Below, piece by piece: positions 1 to 42,600 of a stretch of 64,000 nt of DNA. Positions within the stretch are counted from its first letter, which is position 1, and every line of letters begins with the position of its first letter. The notes beneath the pieces were generated by a model. It had not been told where the DNA came from. It searched no databases and saw nothing but the letters and a program-made list of their open reading frames with translations. Both the position numbers and the translations under genes were made by a program. Location: contig NC_063045.1 in the NCBI RefSeq assembly GCF_018812025.1, forward strand, positions 55,452,457-55,516,456. Reading direction: 5' to 3'. This DNA comes from Megalobrama amblycephala (Eukaryota; Chordata; Actinopteri; Cypriniformes; Xenocyprididae).

Positions 1-976
1 ATAATTTCTTCTTTTTTTCTCATTTTCATCCCTAAAATATTGTTTAAATAATTAAACATCAATAATTTTAATGTATAATATAATCCTAAATATGAAATAT
101 TTTTTCTCTTATTATTACAACACAGCATTTCTTATTCATTTATGTGATTACATTATCATTATTCAACAGTGGTTCACGTTTAGAAGACTCCTGTGCATGA
201 TCAGCTTGACAACTAAAAGTTTCAACGAACAAATAATTAACACCGGCACAATTTACATTCACATTTACATGTTTATTTAACACCCCTTTCTTTGTTTATT
301 GGTTTTCACAAAAATAGAAGGTGCACATGAACCCATCACTGTTCTAACACTGGGCTGAGGGTGTTTGCTACAGAGACCAATGAGGTTCCAACTCTGGGGA
401 TAAACATGGTCATAAATATTGTTTTTCTCTGAACAAAAACAGCACATAAAAGGAATCTTTGATTTTTGCACAACAACACAAGTCAAACACTACCCGCGGG
501 GCAAAGACCTCTACTGAGAACTACAAGATGAAGCATTAGGATTGCATAGGTTAACATGAGAGTCTGCGAACGGCTGTACAGAGGAGAGGCGAGGATATAG
601 AAATCTCATAATCGACACTGCCAACAACAAACATCAGTAATGGAGCCCCAGCAGCATCTCTTTTCCTCTGCAAGAGCATTGCTGACGTGCAGTGCTATTT
701 TGCGTTTTTTCACCAATGCCTCGAACAAAACGCTTCATAAAATATCCCAAGCTTTCATGGCAGCATAAGCTTGAAGTTCTGATTTTTTTTTTTTTTTTTG
801 TCTTATTGGTTCGTTGTTGTTTTTATTTGGTTTCATTACTGCATTTTAGGGAAGGGCGGTATAACTAAAATCTTATATCTCAGTGTTATATAATAATTTT
901 TAACAATATATTTCTTAGTTAAAAAAAACCTAAATGTGGTTTTATATATATATTATATATATATATATATATATAA
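1..976. other. Intergenic, no gene recognised
   Basis: AT-rich sequence downstream of aak1 with a poly-T run near 786-800 and an (AT)n microsatellite at about 943-976. Short ORFs show no family resemblance. Confidence 0.5.
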
Positions 977-1289
977 ATTTGGGGTCAGTAAGATTTTTTT
1001 TAAAGAAATTAATATTTTTATTCACTAACATTGCATTAAATTATAATGTTACACAAATAAATGCTGTTCTTTTATTAAGCAGAACAACTATTTTCAACAA
1101 TCATAATAAAAAGACTTTTTTCTTGAGCAACAACTCAGCATATTACAATGACAAAACAGAAATAAATTGCAGTTTAAAATATACTCAAATAGAAAATAAT
1201 ATATAATGTGTCATAATATTAGTGTTTTAACTGTATTTTAGATCAAATAAAAACAGCCTTGGTGAGTATAAAAGACTTTAAACATTAAA
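977..1289 (+). mobile_element. Dispersed MITE copy, family with CAAATAAATGCTGTTCTTTT core
   Basis: The copy starts at a GGGGTCAGTAAGATTTTTTT end and runs to AAACAGCCTTGGTGAGTATAA. The same family recurs in this window at about 14414-14745, 22110-22440, 29103-29627, 40055-40530, 41550-41965 and 59568-60010. An (AT)n tract adjoins its left end. Confidence 0.65.
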
Positions 1290-1293
1290 AAAA

Positions 1294-1588
1294 TGGCAAC
1301 ACTTTACAATAAGGACTCATTAGTTAACATGAACTTACAATGAGCAATATATATTAATCTCCAGCATTTATTAATCGTTGTTAATGTTAGTACATAAAAA
1401 TGTTCATGTTCACAGAGCATTAACTAATGTCAACATATACGTTTGGTTTTAATAATGTATTTGCATATGTAGAAATTAACATTAACTGAGATTAATAAAT
1501 GTTGTAGAAGTATTGTTCATTATTAGTTCATGGTAACTAATGTAGTTAACTAATGTTAACAAATGAAACCATATTGTAAAGTGCCACC
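1294..1588. mobile_element. Fold-back MITE with CACTTTACAATA termini
   Basis: The left end GGCAACACTTTACAATAAGG is inverted at the right as CCATATTGTAAAGTGCCACC. The interior is rich in TTAACTAATGTTAAC-like sequence in both orientations. No coding potential. Confidence 0.7.
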
Positions 1589-2134
1589 AAAAAAATCATA
1601 CCAACCCAAATCTATACTAACAACTTTGTAAATACATACACACGCGTCTAGCATCAAATGGGAAAACGTAACGTTCCGTAAGACAAGAAAAAACAGTAAT
1701 ATTCAACAATAAACATTTCTGATCAGATAAGCCAATTTTGACAGCATGGGAAAAGTAGTTAATATTTTATAGCCGTGCAAATATATGCTATCGGACCGCC
1801 CAGCCCTACTGCAGTTATGCATCTTGTGAAATGACAACCACTGTCTCAAACTCATTTCAATGGCATTTACAGATTCAGCCATGTCAAAAAGATGTTTTTT
1901 TTTTTTTTTATGATAACAGAACGTTCAATTTTACAGCATTTCTCACTGATTGGGATTCTGCTCTTCATACAGCATTACGGCGAGCAATTTCCCTGCTCTC
2001 AATCGGGTACTTCAATGTCTAATGACTCTCAGTGAATGAGCAGAACCTGTGCTTGAACCAGAGGTGCCTGCTGCGGGTCCAGCTGTCCGAACGAAGCAGA
2101 TAAACCATGTCAAAGACAAAACGACCTCACCACT

Positions 2135-3703
2135 TTCAACAACTAAGACTATCTATTTATTTACCTCACGTCCACACATACACGCACACACATACGTACA
2201 GTACTGATATGAAGATTGGCCACAGACATGTCTTAACTTCATATTCATAAACGCTGCCATGCTTCGATATGCGTCTGATTCACAAGAACTGTGCAAGAAA
2301 GCATGGCATCGGGCGGCAGTTCGGAGGAGGAAATGGTATACGTACAGCGTTGAGGATTTTTCTCGAGACTACAACCTTGTTTTTGTTGATAATAAATGTC
2401 TGAGAATAAAAGGCAATGAAAACCGAAAACAAATCCAGCCGATTTGCTTGCAAATGGCGTCAAACCGTGTCACGACGCTTCAAGATTGTCCTCTTTTCTT
2501 AACTGACTTCATAGCAATGGCCGTTGAAGATGAAACCGACATTTTACATTCGCAAACACGTCTCAACACACAGAACAAAGAGATAAAGTTTCCTCTTAAA
2601 TAGGTTTCATATACACATATCTGCATTTATATATGGATACTCGATTCATACATTCATTCTCTAACACTCTATTCATATTCACATATAATCTTAACCTTAT
2701 ATGAAATATTTCTTTTAAATTATTCTCAATGTATACTATGGGGTGAGACGGGGATCTCTGAAGGAATTGCTGGACATTTGGACCAGATGCTTTATACACA
2801 GGAGGAACGAATCACTTTTGAGGGCGGGAGAGTCGAATACTGCAGATATACAACAATTTACATTGCTTCGAGCCAACGTACAACATCAATAGAGCTATTT
2901 ACAAAGAAATAACAGAGAAATGATGGTCTGGAGGTCATGAGATGGTGAAAACGGGTACCAATGATGAGCTTCTAGTCAGTTCTACATGAAGCGTTAAGAC
3001 CTTTTCGTACCATGCGCTCAGTCTGGATGAAGATAAATTCTTACAAGCTGTGCTTGCCTACCTGCAGGTTTGTAAACATCCAGCAAAAATATTCCTGTCT
3101 GTAAACATTTGGTTCCCTTGTACTTTAATTTCTGTCTGGAAGGAACCAACTGCATGAGTCTAAAACCCATGTGTGTTTAATCTGGAGACAAGCTTCCTGA
3201 GTGCCATTGAATACACAGCTAAAGACTGAAGAGAAGGAGGATTCGGCAAACATCTGATGTTTGAAGCTTGCACTCTTGACTGTGAGGCAGATGAAATGCG
3301 TGACGGTCACGTATGCGTGTCCAAAGGAAGCACAGATATGGATGCCAGAGAAAAAGCCTGTAGAAAAAGGTCTCACTAGACTCGAAAGAAAAAAGTCGAA
3401 CATAAACTCATCAGGGAGATAAATGGCACGGTGCAGGGTAGGAATGCTGAGTATGTCAAATCAAAAGAGCGATGATGTTGATGACGACAAGAACTGATGG
3501 AATAAAGCGACAGGGAAAGAACATAAAACGTATGATGTGATGAGCAGGAAGAATGGAATGACGAAGAACTTATTAAAGAAGGAAATGGACCATGATAGAA
3601 GGTGGAGGATGGGACAAAGGATAGCAGGAGGGATTCATAGTTAAAGGCAGAAGACTACAGCGGACGGCGTCATCTTCAGCACAGCAGGAATTATCTGTAC
3701 GGC
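2135..3703 (-). other. aak1: probable aak1 3' UTR
   Basis: The sequence downstream of the aak1 stop is not repeat-like over about 1.5 kb and has no credible coding ORF. The first good minus-strand AATAAA hexamer (TTTATT on the plus strand) is at 2156-2161, giving a plausible cleavage site near 2135. A further hexamer at about 294-299 would allow a longer transcript. The boundary is inferred. Confidence 0.4.
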
Positions 3704-35520
<31,817 letters not shown>

Positions 35521-36370
35521 GATGTGTCAAAGATCCCTTAAACACTTATGCAAGTCTATAAGAAACTAAAGTGGGTTGGTTGTTCTGGTGCCAGAGGTCT
35601 AGATCAGCTGTGACTGTCAAACATGGACTTGCAGCCCAACTCTGGAGCTGATCACAGCTTAAATGAACCGTATAGCCACAAAAACGTACAAGTAAATGAA
35701 TGTAAACAGTATATGTACTAAATTAAAGCATCACAGTTGAGTATATCCAAATAAACAGCATCAACCTGTGATGGCCTGATATGATTGTGTTTGTAGTGTC
35801 TAGTGACACGGGCTCATATCACGATATAAATATTGAAATCCAGCTGAAATCGACGTAAACATTCAAGCCCCGTTGAAAAGTGAACCTTCAAATATGAAGT
35901 GAACAGAAATTATTGTTTGGATGGATGAAAGTCAAACTCTCCATCATCAGCCAGCTGTGCAGCTCATTAAAACCTCTGAAAAATCACCCACTTTTCACAG
36001 AAAAATAGATGACAGGCGGATATTAATCAAAATGATGGATAATTTCATGAGTTAAACGCATATAATCATATTAACTCGTCTCTTGATTGATGAAAAAATA
36101 ATAATTTTAATTCAACACATAATCAGCTAGGCGCTAACGCTAGCATTCCTGCAAAACCCATTCAAACGCGTTTCGCATCTCATCTGCGCGCTCCCGTCGG
36201 TGGCCTGCAGGTGAACGGTGAACGGATGCGATTTGATTTTAATAAGAGAGAATCAAATTCAAGCAGAATTGAGCGTGTTGTTCATGGCGATTCTCGTCTG
36301 CGGCTTCGGATGCTGCAGATGCGCCAGCTAACCGGAAACCACACCGGAAGAGTGAAGCCAGCGCTAAAAC
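35521..36370 (-). promoter_or_regulatory. aak1: aak1 5' UTR and CpG-rich promoter region
   Basis: Upstream of the aak1 ATG the base composition changes. About 36120-36370 is locally rich in CG dinucleotides and contrasts with the AT-rich surroundings. Two ETS-type cores (ACCGGAA) lie side by side near 36333-36351. There is no clear TATA box. This fits a housekeeping-type CpG promoter firing toward the minus strand. The transcription start and any 5' UTR intron cannot be placed from sequence alone. Confidence 0.45.
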
Positions 36371-36475
36371 AACTATAATAAAAGTCCGAAACTCTTAATA
36401 GAAAAACGCTTAATTTTACTTTATTTGAATGAGTTTTGCAACTTAGTCTTCAAAATGTGTGGCGTCCACATTATG

Positions 36476-36852
36476 GGTGTAGACTAGAGCTTGGCAAGAT
36501 GTTGAGAATGCAGATTTCTAGTTTAACTGACTTCAGCTGATTTTAGCGTGACGTGAATTACAAAACACAACTCACACTGCTGCTGTTAGACACAGACTCG
36601 CTTGTTGGCCTAAAGTGAGTTATGAGGAACATGCAATTTGAAACTTTAAATAACAGTGAACTAATAATTATGAAAGTGTCAAATGTCTGTGCAGTGAAAA
36701 AAAAAAGAAGTAATCTCTTGCAGTTTTACAATCAAGCATGTGACTGCCAGCCATGGTCTTAAGGGTAACATGTAATTCAAAACTAATTTAAAATTGTGTA
36801 ACCACTTCCATGAAGATAAAAGTGGAAGGAGAAGTTCGGCAGAATAATCAAT
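36476..36852. repeat. Intergenic copy of a duplicated block
   Basis: GTGTAGACTAGAGCTTGGCA onward is nearly identical, in the same orientation, to 41064-41477 in anxa4 intron 2. The block itself contains two related sub-units (ACATGCAATTTGAAACTTTA and ACATGTAATTCAAAACTAAT). This copy is about 100 bp upstream of the aak1 CpG-rich region. Confidence 0.85.
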
Positions 36853-36855
36853 TTA

Positions 36856-37614
36856 AATGATTAGTTCACTTTCAAATAAAATTTTCCTGATAATTTACTC
36901 ACCGCCATGTCATCCAAGATGTTCATGTCTTTCGTTTTTGATGAAAACGTTCCAGGATTATTCTCCTTATAGTGGACTTCAATGGCCTCCAAACGGTTGA
37001 AGGTCAAAATTACAATTTCAGTGCAGCTTCAAAGGGCTTTAAACGATACCAGACAAGGAATAAGGGTCTTATCTAGCGAAACGATCGGTCATTTTCGAAA
37101 CATTTTCGGTCATTTTGCTTCCGCCAAAACTGCACTTTCGTAATCTTCAAAAAGATTTTGCTGTATGTCCTACATGTTCCCTATTCTACTTATAGAAAAA
37201 ACTGAACTGGCGTTGCGTTCGTTCCGTACGTTGAATAGGGAAGGTGTAGGACATTTTTTGAAGAATGCAGTTTTGGCGGAAGCACTTGGAAGGTGATCAT
37301 TTGTTTATATAAAGCATATACAGTTGTATTTTTTTTTTTTTTTTTCGAAAATGACCAATGGTTTCTCTAGATAAGACCCTTATTCCTCGTCTGGTATTGT
37401 TTAAAGCCCTTTGAAGCTGCAATGAAACTGTAATTTTGACCTTTAACCGTTTGGAGGCCATTGAAGTCCACTTTAAGGAGAATAATCCTGGAATGTTTTC
37501 ATCAAAAACCTTAATTTCTTTTTGACTGAAGAAAGAAAGACATGGACATCTTGGATGAGATGGGGCTGAGTAAATTATCAGGAAAAATTTTTTTTAAAGT
37601 GAAATAATCCTTTA
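36856..37614. mobile_element. Large fold-back MITE between aak1 and anxa4
   Basis: Arms of about 250-300 bp are inverted: GATTAGTTCACTTTCAAATA and AAAGTGAAATAATCC at the ends, CCAGACAAGGAATAAGGGTC and GACCCTTATTCCTCGTCTGG further in. The centre holds CTTCCGCCAAAACTGCA and its inverse. It occupies much of the shared promoter interval. Confidence 0.85.
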
Positions 37615-38029
37615 ATATAATCTCAAGAAAAAATTCCCAATTTGTACCAAGAGGGGGTGCTATAATTTAAAATTCTATGAAAGAGACTTGACATTGACGC
37701 TTGCATACACGTTAATTACAATTAAGTACTTATTTTCTGCAATATGTAATATCTATGGCTGCTTTCTAAGGGCGTCTATCCAAGATGACAACTTTGCATC
37801 GTGCAAAACAATTTTGAACATAAAAAATAAAACCTGAGCGACTTTACCACAAAGTTTACAACAAACCGCAATAAAAGACACTTTTGACTTGTTTATATTG
37901 GCTAGCTGAGACATTTGACAGAGTTCAAAAGCTTCAGTAAGCACATCATATGTGTGTGGAAATCACTGAGTCAACAAGCGAGTCCCACAGCACACTGTTC
38001 CTCGGGTTATGAACCGTTCAATCATTCAT
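37615..38029. other. Intergenic, nothing recognised
   Basis: An AT-rich stretch between the fold-back element and the anxa4 promoter. No repeat end, ORF of quality or RNA gene was seen. Confidence 0.5.
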
Positions 38030-38207
38030 CTCAACGTAAAATAAAGAGGAGGGGCTGTAAAAGAGGAACTGTAACACGACTCAAAGCAGCTCACACAAGC
38101 CAACACCCACTAAAGTTGGGAACAAAACTCAGAAAGTTTCCCGCAGATCTCAACATCCATTCAGAGTAAGGGTGTCGCGCATCTCTTTGAATCCAGAGCT
38201 TCAGCAG
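38030..38207 (+). promoter_or_regulatory. anxa4: Probable anxa4 promoter and non-coding first exon
   Basis: A TAAAATAAAG TATA-like stretch near 38037 and a GAGGAGGGGCTG GC-box-like stretch near 38046 precede a sequence ending CTTCAGCAG|GTAAGAAA at 38207/38208, a strong splice donor. Annexin genes usually have a short non-coding exon before the ATG exon, which fits. The transcription start is inferred to lie around 38070-38100. Confidence 0.5.
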
Positions 38208-39670
38208 GTAAGAAACATTAAACTCACACCTGCTTCAATAGAAAACTTTCATCGCTTTCATGTTATCCGCGTCTCTTTCTGGTCTGTAACGAACGCTCAT
38301 AGACGTTCATTTTCTCATTTAATAGGCGAACAGAAATAATGTTATGGAAATAAAAAATTTCGTGAATTGAAGCTTGTTCGTAAAATGAAGTGTTCACCTA
38401 ACGTTTTTGCGACAGCTCTGAACGCCCATATTCCGTCACGTGACTTTACAGCTAAACATGAAATGGCTTTCATTAAAAATACAATGAGTCATATGGCTTT
38501 GCATGGCAAATAAAATAGACCACATGTTTTACAAATACATGACAATGACCTAGATCTGCAGTCCCACAAGAAAGAAAGAGAAAAAACTGATTTAACTCAA
38601 ACAATTCTCATCTAATCTTCTGAGTTTTCCTGTGTCAAAAGTTGCTGTGTTTCTGTATTAATTTCCTCAGATGAATCTTATTTGGTTGATAATTAAATAA
38701 ATCATAACTTACAACTGAGCTATCTTCTGAGCAATAACATTTTCCTCTGGGCATTAATTTGAAGATTAGGCTACATATGTTGAGATGTCTCAGTAAGGGC
38801 TAAATCTTTAATATGAAACTGAAATATATTGGGAATGTCAATGAATTCATCTCTGATGCTGGGACTCCAAATCAAAAGAGGTTTCTGAATCGTGATTAGG
38901 TTCCACTGCATGAGTAAAATATAGTATATGCCCTTTGAAAGAAAGCATGTTGTATGAAAAGAATAAATTATTAAAAGATCTTTGAATGATGCATTATATA
39001 GTCATGGGGCCCCTGTCAATGACAGAATACAATAGGGTGAAACTGAAAGACGGTCAGATGTTTCTGTGTTTTAAATGGGGTCTTTTGTGGGGTTAGAAAA
39101 GGTTGCAAGTTGATTGTTTGAATGGGAAACTGATACAGAGCAGAAGGCTGTTAATTACCGGTTGAGCCTCTTCTGTTTAATGAGCTGAATAGTAAAGTGG
39201 AAACCATTTTGTTAGTGGCATCCAAAGTTGTTATTTATTTAACAGTCTCATTAACCCCGTTATTAAGAGCTCAGTCCTACTTATTAAATTTCACGGTTAC
39301 AAAAACCCAAACAGACTGAGAAGGGTTTCCCAAAAAGCATTCTAAGTCTAAATAGATCGCCGTCAGAAACCATTGGCACAAACTGCTTTTCATTATTCTA
39401 GCAAAAATATCACAGACTTTGTCCGGTATATACTGTATGTGTCAAAATAAACTTTTTTTTGCTTTGTCAATGTTTCAAAGACATATATTATATATGTATA
39501 AAGTAAAATGTATTATAACAAACCACTTTTGCATTTCAACAGTGTAAAAATGTATTTGTGTTTTACATGCATGGTTGCCCTAATGACTCCATATTTATTG
39601 CTTTTTTTTATTTCTTGCCTTTAGTGTTCTCATCTCTTCATCTCCAGATTGAAACCTTTCCTCCATCACA

Positions 39671-42600
39671 ATGGCAGCGGTAAGAAAAGTATTTTGAATG
39701 TAAAGAGAGTTTTTTTTTTTTTTACTTTTCTCATATGAGCAGTTATAAAAAGACACTGTTACCATCATCTTGCGATTTACCATTTGCATGAGCATGTCTA
39801 AAACATGTTAATTCATGCTTCTAGATAATTCGAAGGCAGTTTATTTTATATCAGATATTTGTAGTCAAATAAAAGTTGCTTTCTCTCATTCATTCTCATT
39901 TTCCTTTGCCAGTCAAAATTCTGGATCTTGTAAACCTTTTGATTTAAAGGCTTAAATGCTTCAAATTAGGTTTGTAGACAAATAGAAATTGTGTGAATTT
40001 TCTCAAATATTGATTGTTATAGTGGAATATTAGTTGTGGAAAATCATCACAATAGAAATTTTTTTTATAAGAAATTATTACTTTTAGTCTGTAAGGATGC
40101 ATTCAATTTGTCAACAGTGACAGTAAAGATATTTATCATTTTACAAAAGATTTCTATTTCAAATAAATGCTGTTCTTTTGAACTTTCTATTCATCAAAAG
40201 ATCCTGAAAAAAAATGATCATGATTTCCAAATAAAATTAAACAGCTCAACTATTTTCAACATTGAGCAGCAAATCAGTATATTAGAATGATTTCTGAAGG
40301 ATCATGTGACACTGAAGAAAGACTGGAGTAATGATGATGAAAATTCAGCTTTGCATCACAAGAATAAATTATATTTTAAATATATATTAACATAGAAAAC
40401 AGTTATTTGAAATTGTAATAATATTTCACAATATTACCCTTTTTACTGTATTTTTTTATCAAATAAATGCAGCCTTGGTGAGCAGAAGAGTCTTAACAGC
40501 ATTAAAACCTTTGAATAGTAGTGTATGTGCCCAAGAGTGATGCTCTAAATTAAATTTTTCACACTTAGGATGTGTTTTACCTTTGACACAATCTGATCTT
40601 AAAAATATGCTAGGTGTCAAGCAGCCCTGTGACAGCAACTCTAAACTTATCTGTTATCTCTTCTTTTGCTGTAGTTGGGCAACCGTGGAACCGTGACTGA
40701 GGCATCAGGCTTCAAGCCAGAGGAAGATGCCCAAAAAATCTATGGTGCTATGAAAGGAGCTGGTAAGTGATCAGACAAATCAGAAGCGGACTTCGAGATG
40801 AGCGCATTTACATGATTACATTTTCTGCCCATTTGAATAAAATGAGAATCATCACCCGGATGCATTTTAAATCATGTCTAAGCATTCATTTCTCATTTAA
40901 GGATCTTAACAGTCAGATCAGAGAACAAAATCTCTCTTCATTTCCAGTTAAAACTGCAAGCTGTAATCAGCACTGACACCTGTGGCTCAGTTGGGCTTTG
41001 ATCCAAAAAAAAAAATAAAAATCTCTGGCATTTGTCCTGTAACCGAAAAGGTGTTTCCTCATTGGTGTAGACTAGAGCTTGGCAAGATGTTGAGAATGCA
41101 GATTTCTAGTTTAACTGACTTCAGCTGATTTTAGCGTGACGTGAATTACAAAACACAACTCACACTGCTGCTGTTAGACACAGACTCACTTGTTGGCCTA
41201 AAGTGAGTTATGAGGAACATGCAATTTGCTACTTTAAATAACAGTGAACTTATAATTCTGAAAGTGTCAAAAATGTCTGAGCAGTGAAAAAGTTTTACAA
41301 TCAACCATGTGACTGCCAGCCTGTGGCCTTAAGGGTAACATGTAATTCGATACCTTAAATAACAATGTGCTTGTAATTCCAAAAGGTTAAAAAAAATGTA
41401 TATGCAGAAATGAAAATTGTGTAATCACTTCCATGGAACATAAAAGTGAAAGAATTTCTGCAGAATAAACAATTTAATGTACCACAAAAAATATTTTATA
41501 TATGTTTGCCAACTTTGCTAATAATAAGAAATGTTTCTTGAGCAGATATACAAGTTAGTAAGATTTTAGTGAAAAAATTTAAAGAAATGAATTCCTTTAT
41601 TCAGTAAGGGCACATTAAATTGATCAAATATGACAGTAAAAACATTTACAATGTTAGAAACGATTTCAAAAATGCTTTTGAACTTTCAGTTCATTCTATT
41701 CTTATTCAGCACTACTGTTTAATAATAATAAGAAATGTTTCTTGAGCAGCAAATCAGCATATTAGAATCTCTGAAGGATCATGTGACACTGAAGACTGGA
41801 GTAATGATGCTGAAAATTCAGATTTGCATTGCAGGAATAAATTACATTTTAAAATATATTCAAATATAAAAGTTGTTTTAAATGGTAATAATATTTCAAA
41901 ATCTTACTGTATTTTAATAAATAAATACAGTTTTGGTGAGCATAAGACACTTAAAAAATGCAACATTATTTATTATGTATGTAATAATTATTATGTAATT
42001 TATTTTATATATATTTAATAGCACATTTAAAAGCACAATATCTATTATCAGTGTGTTTTGGTAAAGATGACAAACAGTGAAAAGGATGCAGCTTATGCTG
42101 ATAATCTCAAAATGATTGAATAATTGATTTTAAATTTCATTTTTCATTAACTACTTAAAATGAATTACTTTCAGGGACCAACGAGGCGACTATCATCGAG
42201 ATCCTCGCTCATCGCACTATTGCACAAAGGATAAAAATCAAGGAAGCTTTCAAACAGAGTGTGGGAAAGGTAACATACTCCATACTTTACCTTTTGCCTC
42301 ACTAACAGCTGTCATTCTCTTATTTTTCAATGGGCTTTACGACACATGAACAAACAGGAAAACAGGTCGCATCCGCTTGTCGGAGAAAGTGTAGTACAAA
42401 CTGACAGCGATATCTATGGAATTTTAAAGTCCCCCTATAGTCAACAACTTTAGCCCTTAAAACTCATCTTTGATCACCAAAATTACATATTTAAACATTA
42501 ATTTCTTCATGCCTTAAAATAGCTTGAATGTAACTCTACACCCTTGCTTCAATTAGTAGACACGGATCTATGAATATGCTAATTAGCCCCGCCTCAACTC

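Noticed and set aside
2259..2603. 114-codon plus-strand ORF
   Set aside because: It lies antisense within the probable aak1 3' UTR, has no family resemblance, and overlaps another chance ORF on the opposite strand.
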